Below are positions 35,131 to 43,166 of a stretch of DNA of 64,000 nt, piece after piece. This DNA comes from Frigoribacterium sp. ACAM 257 (GTDB taxonomy: Bacteria > Actinomycetota > Actinomycetes > Actinomycetales > Microbacteriaceae): NCBI RefSeq assembly GCF_007954365.1, contig NZ_VOLO01000002.1:124001-188000 (forward strand). The letters run 5' to 3'. A program made the translations under genes and the position numbers. Positions within the stretch are counted from its first letter, which is position 1, and every line of letters begins with the position of its first letter. A model generated the notes under the pieces. That model worked only from the letters and a program-made list of their open reading frames with translations. It did not search any database and was not told where the DNA came from.

Positions 35131-36614
35131 TCGTGCTCAGTCTGATCGTGTTTCTTCCCGTCACCGTCGCGGCGGTCCTAGCCCTGACACGGGCGATGTC
35201 AGGGCGGGTAGCCGCGTGGGTATGGCTGGCGACGAGCGTGGTGGAGCTCGCTCTGGGAATCCTCGTGGCCCTCCCCGCATCCGATATGCCGGGCCTGCGA
35301 TGGGAGGAGCGGGTCGAGTGGATGCCGAGTGTCGGCACCAGCTATCACGTCGGCATCGACGGCTTGTCAGCACCGTTGGTGCTCCTGACCGACGTTGTGT
35401 TCCTGGCTTGTGCGCTCTGGGCGATCCGGGACACCGATCGGCCCCGTCCGCAGGCTGCGCTCTTCATGTTCCTGCAGACCACCTGCCTCGGGGTGTTCGC
35501 CGCGCAGGACCTGCTGGTGTTCTTCGTGTTCTTCGACCTGTCGATCGTGGGCATGTACTTCGTGATCGCGGGCTGGGGGCATGGTGACCATCACCGGTCG
35601 GCACTGCGGTTCTTCCTCTACACGTTCCTCGGATCGCTGGCGCTGCTGCTCGGATTCATCGGCCTGTACCTCGGATCGGCGCCGCACACATTCGACATGG
35701 TCGAACTCACCCGACACGGTTACACCGGCACACCGCTCGCCGCTGGTGCCGTACTCGCAGCGCTTGTGGTCGGCTTCGCCGTCAAGACCCCCACGGTGCC
35801 GTTCCACTCCTGGCTGCCGCCGGCACACACCGACGCACCGTCCATCGGCTCCGTTGTCCTCGCGGGCGTCCTCCTGAAAATGGGCACTTACGGGTTCCTC
35901 CGCATCGCGATGCCGATGCTGCCCGACGCCTGGCGATCTTGGTCATGGGTAATCGTCATCGTCGGCATCGTGTCAGTGCTTTATGGGGCACTCGTGGCGC
36001 TGGCGCAAACGAACGTGAAGCGGCTGATCGCGTACACCTCGGTCAACCACATGGGCTACGTCGTGCTGGCCGTCGGCGCCGCGGGCGTGACAGGGTCTTC
36101 CTCCGCCCAGGCGCAGCAGTTGGCGATCACCGGCGCGACCGTGCAAATGGTGTCGCATGGGCTCATCACCGGGGCGCTGTTCCTCCTAGCGGGCGTCCTG
36201 TACAACCGGCGGGACAGCTATGAGATCAGCGACTACAGCGGCCTCGCGAAACCCGCACCACGATTCTCTGGGCTCTTTGCTGTCGCCGCGTTCGCGTCGC
36301 TCGGAATCCCCGGCTTCAGCGGGTTTATTGCCGAGTTCCAGATCTTCGCTGGCAGCATCGGCGCAACCGCGGTCGCGGCGATCGCACTGCCAGGGATCTT
36401 GATCACCGCCGCCCTGTTCCTCCGCACCGTGCAGAAGATGCTCACCGGCCCGACGGAACGTCTCGCCGAAGGCTTCACCGACACCACCACCCGGGAGACC
36501 ATGACGATCGGTGCGCTCCTGCTGCTCTCACTGGCCGTCGGCGTGGTTCCAGGACCGCTGCTGCAGCTCATCGCCCCTGCGGCCAGGCAGTTGGCCGCCT
36601 TGGTTGGGGGTTAG
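35127..36614 (+). CDS. nuoM: NuoM-like antiporter subunit
   Basis: A 495-residue antiporter-type subunit with about fourteen membrane segments. It has the M-type signatures VFFVFFDLSIVGMYFVIAGWG, KTPTVPFHSWLPPAHTDAPSIGSVVLAGVLLKMGTYGF (read in parts: the Lys, HSWLPPAH and LLKMGTYG words) and AYTSVNHMGYVVLA. The GTG start overlaps the nuoL stop. All residues expected for proton translocation seem present, so this looks like a working antiporter module rather than a relic. Confidence 0.92.
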   Translation: MIVLSLIVFLPVTVAAVLALTRAMSGRVAAWVWLATSVVELALGILVALPASDMPGLRWEERVEWMPSVGTSYHVGIDGLSAPLVLLTDVVFLACALWAIRDTDRPRPQAALFMFLQTTCLGVFAAQDLLVFFVFFDLSIVGMYFVIAGWGHGDHHRSALRFFLYTFLGSLALLLGFIGLYLGSAPHTFDMVELTRHGYTGTPLAAGAVLAALVVGFAVKTPTVPFHSWLPPAHTDAPSIGSVVLAGVLLKMGTYGFLRIAMPMLPDAWRSWSWVIVIVGIVSVLYGALVALAQTNVKRLIAYTSVNHMGYVVLAVGAAGVTGSSSAQAQQLAITGATVQMVSHGLITGALFLLAGVLYNRRDSYEISDYSGLAKPAPRFSGLFAVAAFASLGIPGFSGFIAEFQIFAGSIGATAVAAIALPGILITAALFLRTVQKMLTGPTERLAEGFTDTTTRETMTIGALLLLSLAVGVVPGPLLQLIAPAARQLAALVGG

Positions 36615-36616
36615 GC

Positions 36617-37996
36617 GTGAACATGGACTACGGCGCCCTTCTGCCGGAGATTGTCCTGATGAGCGGCGCGATCGTTGCGCTCCTTGGCGGCAGCTTCCTG
36701 CCCCGACGCCGGCAGGCGCTCGTGACCTGGTTCGCGATTGCCGCGGCATGCGGCAGTGCGGTCGCGGCCGCAGTGAGCACAGGATCACCGACCGTCTTTA
36801 GTGACAGTTACGCCCTCGACGACGCGACCATGACGATCAGGATTCTCGTTCCGTTGGCGACCGGCGTTGTGATGCTCATCGGACGACGGGAGTCCCAGGG
36901 CTCTGCTCGGGAGAGCGAGACCGCGTCGCTACTGCTCCTGGCCGCACTCGGGACTGTCGTCCTCGCCGGCGCAAACGATCTCCTTATCGTGGCGACGGGG
37001 TTCCTCTTGGCGACAGTGCCGTTGTACGCGCTGATCGGGCTATCCCGATCTGCGATGGCAGCGGAGGCAACGATGAAGACGTACCTACTGGGTGCGGTAT
37101 TCGGCGTCGTGATGCTCTTTGGCATCACCGTCCTCGTCGGTGTTGCCGGTGGCAGCACCTACCCCGAGCTGCAGCGTGCGCTCCCACACGTTCCAGCCGC
37201 AGCGGTCGCGCTCGGGTTCACTGGGGCCCTTGCGGGGCTGCTATTCAAAGCGGGGGCCGTCCCCGGACACTTCTGGGTCCCAGATGCAGCCGAGGGTTCC
37301 GGCATTGGCATCGCCGCGTTTATCACTACCGTCCCGAAGCTCGGCGCCCTGATCGCACTGGCGCGTCTCGTTGGCGTCATGCCCGAGACTCTGAATGCAC
37401 CGCTACTGATCGGTGTGCTCGCCGCGGCAAGTATGACGCTCGGCACCCTCGCCGCGTTCTGGCAGCGCAGCGCCTCACGGCTACTCGGCTGGTCCACCGT
37501 AGGGCAGGTCGGGTTCCTGCTGATGCCCGTCGCTGTGATCGGGGCCGAGCCGTCAGCTCGCCCCGCACTGCTGATATACCTCGTGTTCTACGCCGTGACA
37601 AACCTGGCCCTGTTCGCCGCGATCGCCGCCCTCCCGGCCCGGGCGACGATCCCCTCCTGGCGCGGTGCAGCGCGGGAACATCCAGTCATTACCGGTGTCG
37701 TCGTAGTCGCCTTGTTGAGTCTCGTGGGCACGCCACCGACCGCGGTTTTCGTAGGAAAACTAGCGGTCTTCACGGCCACCTGGCAGGGCGGGATGCCGTG
37801 GCTAGTAGTCATCGCTGCGGTCGTGTCGGTGGCATCGCTGTTCTACGCGCTCCGCTGGGTGTCGACGGCCTTCCAGCGGACGAAGACACCACGGCCGGCC
37901 GTTGTCGCTGTTCGGCTGCAGGCAGCTACCGCCGTAGTACTTGGTGCGCTGGTCATCGTCGCGGCCGTCGGCCTCCCTGCCTTCCCCCTGCTGTGA
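36617..37996 (+). CDS. nuoN: NuoN-like antiporter subunit
   Basis: A 459-residue antiporter-type subunit, the last gene of the operon. N-type words are LYALIGLSRSAMAAEATMKTYLLGA (key YLLGA), FKAGAVPGHFWVPDAAEGS, and RLLGWSTVGQVGFLL. It starts at GTG 36617, or ATG 36623, two bases after nuoM. The following gene is convergent, so the operon ends here. The module A-B/D-H-J-K-L-M-N resembles the second, incomplete nuo clusters known from streptomycetes, but here it stands inside a copper locus. Confidence 0.88.
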   Translation: MNMDYGALLPEIVLMSGAIVALLGGSFLPRRRQALVTWFAIAAACGSAVAAAVSTGSPTVFSDSYALDDATMTIRILVPLATGVVMLIGRRESQGSARESETASLLLLAALGTVVLAGANDLLIVATGFLLATVPLYALIGLSRSAMAAEATMKTYLLGAVFGVVMLFGITVLVGVAGGSTYPELQRALPHVPAAAVALGFTGALAGLLFKAGAVPGHFWVPDAAEGSGIGIAAFITTVPKLGALIALARLVGVMPETLNAPLLIGVLAAASMTLGTLAAFWQRSASRLLGWSTVGQVGFLLMPVAVIGAEPSARPALLIYLVFYAVTNLALFAAIAALPARATIPSWRGAAREHPVITGVVVVALLSLVGTPPTAVFVGKLAVFTATWQGGMPWLVVIAAVVSVASLFYALRWVSTAFQRTKTPRPAVVAVRLQAATAVVLGALVIVAAVGLPAFPLL

Positions 37997-38047
37997 CTCG
38001 ATGACCAGCCGCGACCTCGGCTACATCGATCCTGACTGCTGGGCAAT

Positions 38048-38641
38048 TCAATCCGTTGGGCACTGTCGGTCAGCGGTGTCGTCGTAGGTCGGTGCGGGAC
38101 GTGCCTGTGCTTCCTCGGCGGTCGCGGCGATGCCGTTGCGTTCGATGTCCTCGATGAGCCAATCCATTTCCCGGATCTCCCGACGCTGCGCCTCACTGAT
38201 GTCGACTGCGAGTTCACACACGCGAACGTCTTCGATCTGAGCACGTTCCGAGCGTGTGATCGCCAGGGAGTGGTGGGGGATCATCGCGCTCATCCATCCC
38301 GTGTCGCCTACAAGGATCTGGCTCCGGTCGAGGGCGACGCCTCCTCCGATCAAGACGACGCTGGTCGCGACGACGGCGATGTTCGCCTTGGTGTTCTTGT
38401 ACATGTTCAGCATCCAGGCGAGCATCACGAGGCCCATGGTGCCTCCCATCGTGAGGGCCATAAACACGCGACTCTCGCTGAAACGGACATGCGCCCATTC
38501 CCAAGAGCCGAGGAACATCGTCCAGTACATGACGACCATGGCGGTGAGGATCATGGCGCCGAATCGGAGGTACTGACGCCCTGGGCCAGCTGCGTGCTGC
38601 TGCCCTGCGTCCTTGTGGTTTTGGGAGTCTTCATTCGACAT
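38048..38641 (-). CDS. DUF305-type protein with membrane segments
   Basis: A 197-residue protein with three predicted membrane segments at about residues 27-115 (for example FGAMILTAMVVMYWTMFLG, AWMLNMYKNTK boundary, IAVVATSVVLIGGGV). A short DUF305-type domain follows, with the metal-site phrase MSAMIPHHSLAI (HH pair), and the domain ends in a Cys (RQCPTD). Only one of the two usual HH clusters is retained. ATG 38641 is preferred because the upstream translation is Arg-only. It converges with nuoN and closes the copper module before the res-like site. Confidence 0.75.
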   Translation of the reverse strand: MSNEDSQNHKDAGQQHAAGPGRQYLRFGAMILTAMVVMYWTMFLGSWEWAHVRFSESRVFMALTMGGTMGLVMLAWMLNMYKNTKANIAVVATSVVLIGGGVALDRSQILVGDTGWMSAMIPHHSLAITRSERAQIEDVRVCELAVDISEAQRREIREMDWLIEDIERNGIAATAEEAQARPAPTYDDTADRQCPTD

Positions 38642-38868
38642 TCGATGGTTCCTTCGCCGTCGTGGTGTGAGATTGCGCACTCCTGCGAACGGCAGGGACT
38701 GTGCTGTTCGACCTGCCGCATGCGTGTTGCTTCAGCCCTACCCGTGTGACGGTTCGATGACACGGATCGATTCCGGAAGGAAGGGCCACGGCTCAGATCG
38801 GCCCGCCGGGAACGGATGTTCGAAACAGCTTTCAAATCAAACTGGGCGCCGGGAAAAGGTAACGCGCT

Positions 38869-38989
38869 GCCCGTTAGACGGTCGTTCATCGGGACACCTG
38901 CTTGGGCCCGTTTTATCCGACTGGCATCAAGTGGCGCCTGGCCTGCGGATTCGCGTATGCCTGTCCCGCAAAAATGCCCGGTGACGGGG
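38869..38989 (-). repeat. res-like site family, copy D, directly upstream of the serine recombinase gene
   Basis: Reversed relative to the other copies. Its outer end GCCCGTTAGACGGTCG (38869-38884) is an exact inverted match to 41622-41637 and stays 22/24 identical over 24 bases. Its inner end holds CCCGTCACCGG, shared with copy C. A 120-bp site immediately before a resolvase gene is where a res site is expected. The 38642-39011 gap contains nothing else that I recognise. Confidence 0.6.
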
Positions 38990-39011
38990 GGATGAACGCT
39001 ACAGTCGTCGG

Positions 39012-39578
39012 ATGCTCATCGGATACGCCCGCGTCTCGACGTCAGGACAAGATCTCGCAGCACAACGTGACGGTCTTGCAGCGCTTGGTGTTGACGATCA
39101 ACACGTCCATGTTGACCACGGCTTGTCGGGCACTACTCGAGCCCGGCCGGGCCTGCGCGAGGCCCTCGCTGCGTGCCGTGCCGGCGACGTCCTGGTGGTG
39201 ACGAAGCTCGACCGTCTTGCCCGCTCGCTGCGTGACGCGACCGACATCTCCGACGAGCTCACGAAGAAGGGCGTCGCCCTGAACCTCGGGGGAGCGGTCT
39301 ACGACCCCACCGACCCAGTGGGCCGCCTGCTATTCAACGTCCTCGGAATGGTGGCTGAGTTCGAGGCCGACCTGATCCGTGCCCGCACGCGGGAGGGGAT
39401 GGCGATCGCCAAGGCCGCTGGCAAGCTTCGCGGTCGCAAGCCCAAGCTCACCCCCTCACAGGAGAAGCACCTCGTGCAGCTGCACCGCACCGGCGCCCAC
39501 ACAACCAGCGAGATCGCCGAACTCTTCGGTGTTGCGCGTTCGACGGTCTACCGCGCAATCCAGCGAGCGGCGCCCTGA
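39012..39578 (+). CDS. serine recombinase (resolvase/invertase family)
   Basis: A 188-residue small serine recombinase. The catalytic Ser is residue 9 in YARVSTSGQDLAAQ; other family words are TKLDRLARSLRD and FNVLGMVAEFEADLIRARTREG with the catalytic Arg cluster. A C-terminal helix-turn-helix (TTSEIAELFGVARSTVYRAI) reads the crossover site. Such enzymes recombine res or gix-type sites by double-strand exchange through a Ser-linked intermediate. The probable site lies just upstream (38869-38989), with related copies across the region. No Tn3-type transposase is in the window. Confidence 0.93.
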   Translation: MLIGYARVSTSGQDLAAQRDGLAALGVDDQHVHVDHGLSGTTRARPGLREALAACRAGDVLVVTKLDRLARSLRDATDISDELTKKGVALNLGGAVYDPTDPVGRLLFNVLGMVAEFEADLIRARTREGMAIAKAAGKLRGRKPKLTPSQEKHLVQLHRTGAHTTSEIAELFGVARSTVYRAIQRAAP

Positions 39579-39608
39579 TCCATCGATTCGTGGACGAGGC
39601 TCGGCGGA

Positions 39609-40010
39609 TCAGGGGAACGTTCGGAACACGCACTCGGTCGAGCACCGCTCTGACCGGTCAGGGCACGCGGCTAGGCCGTGTTCGGCACGAGCGAGGCGTG
39701 ACCGGAGCCGGTCGAGCCGGGCCTGCTTCTTCTCGATCTGACGCACCTGCTCTGCCAAGAGCGGCCGCAGCGCCTCCCGGACATCGGTGCAGGACGTCGA
39801 CTCCATGGTGCTGAGGTGCGCGCCGATCTGATCAAGAGGCAATCCGAGTTCTTTGCTGGCTTCAATCAGGTCGAGGCGGCTGAGCAGGTCCGGGCTGTAG
39901 TCGCGGTACCCGTTGTGGGCCCTGGCCGGGGTCAAGAGCCCGATGGACTCGTAGTACCGGAGCGCCGTGGCGGAGACACCGCTGCGTTTACTGACTTCGG
40001 AGATTCGCAC
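39609..40010 (-). CDS. MerR-family regulator of the arsenic permease gene
   Basis: A 133-residue MerR-type activator: N-terminal winged helix (ISEVSKRSGVSATALRYYESIGLL), a coiled-coil dimerisation helix, and a C-terminal sensing tail with cysteines (CPDRSERCSTECVF) suitable for binding a thiophilic ion. It starts with GTG 40010, apparently leaderless (TAGGGT six bases upstream). Its target promoter is the 19-bp-spacer promoter at 40039-40069, between it and the permease gene. The inducer is not proven; the neighbouring ArsC and ACR3-type permease favour arsenite or antimonite. Confidence 0.87.
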   Translation of the reverse strand: MRISEVSKRSGVSATALRYYESIGLLTPARAHNGYRDYSPDLLSRLDLIEASKELGLPLDQIGAHLSTMESTSCTDVREALRPLLAEQVRQIEKKQARLDRLRSRLARAEHGLAACPDRSERCSTECVFRTFP

Positions 40011-40038
40011 ACCGCGACCCTAGAGCCGCCGGTGCCGC

Positions 40039-40069
40039 TTGACCTTCGAGCGGCTCGAACCTCTACGGT
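40039..40069 (+). promoter_or_regulatory. MerR-type promoter with 19-bp spacer
   Basis: -35 TTGACC (40039-40044) and -10 TACGGT (40064-40069) are separated by 19 bases, the overlong spacer of MerR-activated promoters. Centred in the spacer is a perfect dyad, TTCGAGCGGCTCGAA (40045-40059). It drives the permease gene and is read by the MerR protein encoded next to it. Confidence 0.8.
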
Positions 40070-40105
40070 CACTGACGTGCCCTCTTCCCCCACACCTGTC
40101 CTGCC

Positions 40106-41079
40106 GTGAACGCGGTCGTTTCCTGGCGCGAACACCGGCAGATCGGTCTTTACCTGGTCGCTATCCTGGCTGCCGGCGTGGTCGGCCTCACCGTGCCGGG
40201 GGCACACCACCTAGAGGCCGCGATCGAGCCCGTGCTCGCGATGCTGCTGTTCGCGACGTTTCTCGGGGTGCCGTTCGCCGCGATCAGGAGGTCTCTCCGA
40301 GACGGGCGGTTCCTCGCCGCGGTCGGGGTGCTGAACTTCGTCGTCGTCCCCCTCGTCGCGTACGGGCTGTCCCGGTTCGTCGCGGACGAGCCGGCGCTGC
40401 TGTTCGGGGTGCTGCTGGTGCTGTTGACCCCGTGCATCGACTACGTGATCGTGTTCGCCGGTCTTGCCGGCGGCGCGTCAGAACGGCTCCTCGCTGCGGC
40501 ACCGGTTCTGATGCTGGCGCAGATCCTTCTCCTGCCGCTGTACCTGCTGCTGTTCATCGGCCCCGAGGGCGTCGCCGTGGTCGAGGTCGGCCCCTTCGCA
40601 CGGGCGTTCCTCCTCCTAATCGTCGTCCCGCTCACCGCGGCCGCGCTCGTGCAGGCCCTCGCCCGGCGACACCGGTCCGGTGTCGTGATCGAGCGGACGA
40701 TGCTGGGCCTATGGTGCCGCTGATGATGGCAACCCTGTTCACCGTCGTGGCCTCACAAGCCGGAGACGTCGGAGACGCCCTGGGGCAGCTCCTCGTGCTG
40801 GTGCCGATCTATGCCGCGTTCCTCGTCGTCATGGCAGCGCTCGGCATCGGCGTCGGACGCATCTTCCGGCTCGACGTGCCAGCAACACGGGCCCTGGTGT
40901 TCAGCGGTGCGACCAGGAACTCGCTCGTGGTCTTGCCGCTCGCACTCGCCCTCCCGGCGTCGCTGTCGCTTGCTCCGGTCGTCGTCGTCACCCAGACGCT
41001 CATCGAGCTCGTTGGCATGGTGATCTTCGTCCGCCTCGTCCCACGTCTCGTGCGGAGCGATTCAGAGACGGTTGCGTAG
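40106..41079 (+). pseudogene. ACR3-type arsenite permease, split by a frameshift
   Basis: Two adjoining frames make up one ten-segment transporter of the bile-acid:sodium symporter/ACR3 arsenite family. The first runs from GTG 40106 through PLVAYGL and LLTPCIDYVIVFAG, where the Cys in TPC is the expected arsenite-related cysteine. It stops at 40723 after MLGLWCR. The second frame carries on from ATG 40711 (MVPLMMATLFTVVAS) to 41079 with the final segments. A single missing base after 40710 explains the break. Either the gene is inactivated or the assembly has an error there; the intact flanking sequence argues for a recent event. It converges with arsC, overlapping by 18 bases. Confidence 0.8.
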
Positions 41080-41469
41080 GTCTGCGACTCGAGAGCGAAT
41101 GTCGTCTCGGACAAGGCGCATCCGCTCCATGCCTTCGATGCCCCGCTCGGAAGGTTCGTCTGTGATCCACGTCTCGAACCGGACTGTCGGGATCCCTTCA
41201 ACTTTCGCCTCGGTACCGAGAGTCACGAGGACGTCAGCCGTGGCGATCATGTCTGCGGTGAGGGCCTTCGGGTGCTCGTCGCCAACGTCGATGCCCAGCT
41301 CTTGAAGAGACTGGACTGATTGGGCGTTGAGGGCAGCCCCGGGCTTGGTGCCGGCAGAGCGCACGGTGACCTCGTCGCCAGCGAGGTCGCGCATCAGAGC
41401 TGCGGCCATTTGCGACTTGCCCGCGTTCTTCTGACAGACGAAAACGACAGTGGGCTGATGAGTGGTCAT
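41062..41469 (-). CDS. arsC: arsenate reductase, low-molecular-weight phosphatase type
   Basis: A 135-residue enzyme that reduces arsenate to arsenite. The P-loop is VCQKNAGKSQ with Cys12 as nucleophile and Lys where classical phosphatases have Arg, a form I recall from actinobacterial mycothiol-dependent ArsC proteins. The C-terminal VRFETWITDEPSERG carries the expected Asp-Glu-Pro motif. ATG 41469 is used because MTTHQPTVVFVC is the normal family start; the open frame extends 22 codons upstream without family resemblance. It overlaps the end of the permease gene on the opposite strand. Confidence 0.87.
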   Translation of the reverse strand: MTTHQPTVVFVCQKNAGKSQMAAALMRDLAGDEVTVRSAGTKPGAALNAQSVQSLQELGIDVGDEHPKALTADMIATADVLVTLGTEAKVEGIPTVRFETWITDEPSERGIEGMERMRLVRDDIRSRVADLRNRL

Positions 41470-41519
41470 GTGGCGAACCATACTGACGTCGAGAAACGAG
41501 TCACCGCGTTTGCGTCTCG

Positions 41520-41643
41520 ATAGCCGATCCGCCACCGAGAGCGATTTCGGACCGATTTATCGAGACGATCTGGGCCCCGCAACTAAGAGGGAGTGGTCGC
41601 AGCCAACGAGCGTCCGGTGACCGACCGTCTAACGGGCGTCTCG
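41520..41643 (+). repeat. res-like site family, copy A
   Basis: Starts ATAGCCGATCCGCCACCGAG and contains TTTCGGACCGAT, TATCGAGACG, GAGTGG, and GTGACCGACCGTCTAACGGGC. About two thirds of positions match the tandem copies at 54180-54396. Its right end is an exact inverted match to the left end of copy D, so copies D and A bracket the serine recombinase and arsenic genes as inverted repeats. Confidence 0.65.
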
Positions 41644-41654
41644 TTCGGAGGTGC

Positions 41655-42365
41655 TCAGGTGTCTAGCCGAGCCAACGCGACCGTGGATCCCTGCAAGCGG
41701 ATTTCTACACTCGTGATCTTCAGGCTGGGAATAGCCGTCGACGCAGACAGATCTGCGGCACGCGAGCCAGCTGCGTCCCACGTCGCGACGGTAAGCGTGG
41801 TGTTGTCCGTTTGTGTGACCAGGAGCTCGTATCGGGAGTTGTCTGGCGCATCCGCGCCGTAGTCGCAGTTCCAATCGAGCCTCGTGCCCCAAGATTTCTC
41901 CTCGATCTGCAGACCGGCAGTAAGGGTGGTGGAGTCAGTTCCGGGGTCCATGGGCTGGAACGTCATTTGGGCCGTCGCTGGGCCGACGTCGTTTCTTGCG
42001 CCCACGGCGAGCCCCCCGAAGACGGCGGCAGCAACAGCAGCGGCAACTGCGAGAGCCATGACTCCTCGGCGGCGGCGTTGACTCTTGCGGAAGCGGTGGG
42101 CCATCAGCGACAACGTTTCTGATGGCGCCTGAGTTTCATCCATACCCAGAGGTGAATGGATGGCAAGGGCCTCTTCCGGCGAGATTCGGCTCAGGATGCC
42201 TGGGAGACCCGCAAGTTCCGTCACCGCTTCACGGCAGTTGGCGCAGGTACTGAGGTGCTGCTCGTATTCGCGACGTTCATCGGTGGGGAGCGCTCCGAGG
42301 ACGTAGGACGCGTCCCAGTCTTGGTAACGGTCCTCGTTAGCTTGAAGATCGGGATGCTCAGTCAT
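41655..42365 (-). CDS. zinc-finger anti-sigma factor
   Basis: A 236-residue membrane protein that should hold the adjacent ECF sigma factor inactive. The zinc-binding H-x3-C-x2-C motif is HLSTCANC (about residues 37-44). A central membrane segment (GVMALAVAAAVAAAVFGGLAVGA, core MALAVAAAVAAAVFG) separates the cytosolic part from an extracytoplasmic sensor domain of the RskA type, ending in VEIRLQGSTVALARLDT. It overlaps the sigma gene by four bases, the usual coupling for such pairs. Confidence 0.9.
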   Translation of the reverse strand: MTEHPDLQANEDRYQDWDASYVLGALPTDERREYEQHLSTCANCREAVTELAGLPGILSRISPEEALAIHSPLGMDETQAPSETLSLMAHRFRKSQRRRRGVMALAVAAAVAAAVFGGLAVGARNDVGPATAQMTFQPMDPGTDSTTLTAGLQIEEKSWGTRLDWNCDYGADAPDNSRYELLVTQTDNTTLTVATWDAAGSRAADLSASTAIPSLKITSVEIRLQGSTVALARLDT

Positions 42366-42868
42366 CGTGTGACGCCCCTTTCTTGGAGGGCTAGCCTCAG
42401 CCCGCGTAACCCATAGTGGAGCCGCGATTTCGCGGTTCCTTCTGGGATGCCAAGCCGTCTCGAAATTTCAGGAATGCTCTGACCAGCGAAGTACGCATCG
42501 ATGACGATCTGACGGTGGTGGTCGGAGAGCGACGCCAGCGCGTCCGCAACGATGATGCTGTCCAGGACGGCATCAGTGCGATCGAGAGCAGTGCCTTCTA
42601 CCTCGCCAAGGGCTGCCACTTCTCGTCGACTCCGGGCAGATCGTGCGTCGTCGATGACGAGGCGCCGAGCGACCGTGAACAGCCACGCTTGAGCCGCATC
42701 CTTGTCGAGCTCCAGCACCTTAGGACGCTGCCATGCTCTCAGCATCGTCTCTTGAACGATGTCCTCGGTCAGCGCCGCGTTCCGAGTGAGGCTGTGTGTG
42801 TAACGGCGAAGCGCCCCGCCGTGGCACTCGAACAATGTCGACAAAAGCTCGTCACTGGCTCGGGCCAT
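42362..42868 (-). CDS. ECF RNA polymerase sigma factor
   Basis: A 168-residue group 4 sigma factor. Region 2 is visible in LTRNAALTEDIVQETMLRAWQRP and the -10-reading segment AWLFTVARRLVIDDARSARSR. Region 4 follows with LSDHHRQIVIDAYFAGQSIPEIS and the helix GIPEGTAKSRLHYGLRGLR. ATG 42868 (MARASDELLS) begins the conserved region; the frame is open 27 codons upstream. With its anti-sigma partner it resembles the SigK/SigL-RskA type. The lipoprotein gene upstream at 43167-43685, on the same strand, is a plausible target, but I see no proof of that. Confidence 0.9.
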   Translation of the reverse strand: MARASDELLSTLFECHGGALRRYTHSLTRNAALTEDIVQETMLRAWQRPKVLELDKDAAQAWLFTVARRLVIDDARSARSRREVAALGEVEGTALDRTDAVLDSIIVADALASLSDHHRQIVIDAYFAGQSIPEISRRLGIPEGTAKSRLHYGLRGLRLALQERGVTR

Positions 42869-43166
42869 GACCTTCACCGCCTCGCGCCAGTGAAGTCCGG
42901 CTAGTGCCTGATCCAGGACCGCCTCTTGTCGTGCCTGTATCGAGCGCACCGAGGAACGCCGATGCGCACCAGTGATCGAACCTCATGCCATCGACCAGGC
43001 CAGGACATGGGTTCACCGTCTGAGCGGAAGCAGTCGACGTATTCGCACCCACTGTCTCTGCCTTGATGTCGATGAGCACTGCCTTGTGGCTCCTTTGCTC
43101 GGGTGGGGTTGTGGAGCTGCGAGGGCCTGCAACCCGGAGAGTTCTGTCCGGCAGGCACGCGCGCGA

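Noticed and set aside
30037-37996. Complete respiratory complex I operon
   Set aside because: Genes for the NADH module and Fe-S connecting subunits are absent and the one soluble gene lacks Fe-S ligands.
38869-41637. Complete Tn3-family transposon
   Set aside because: No Tn3-type transposase gene is present, and the ends are too long and divergent for a standard 38-bp terminal repeat. Only the recombinase and site are supported.
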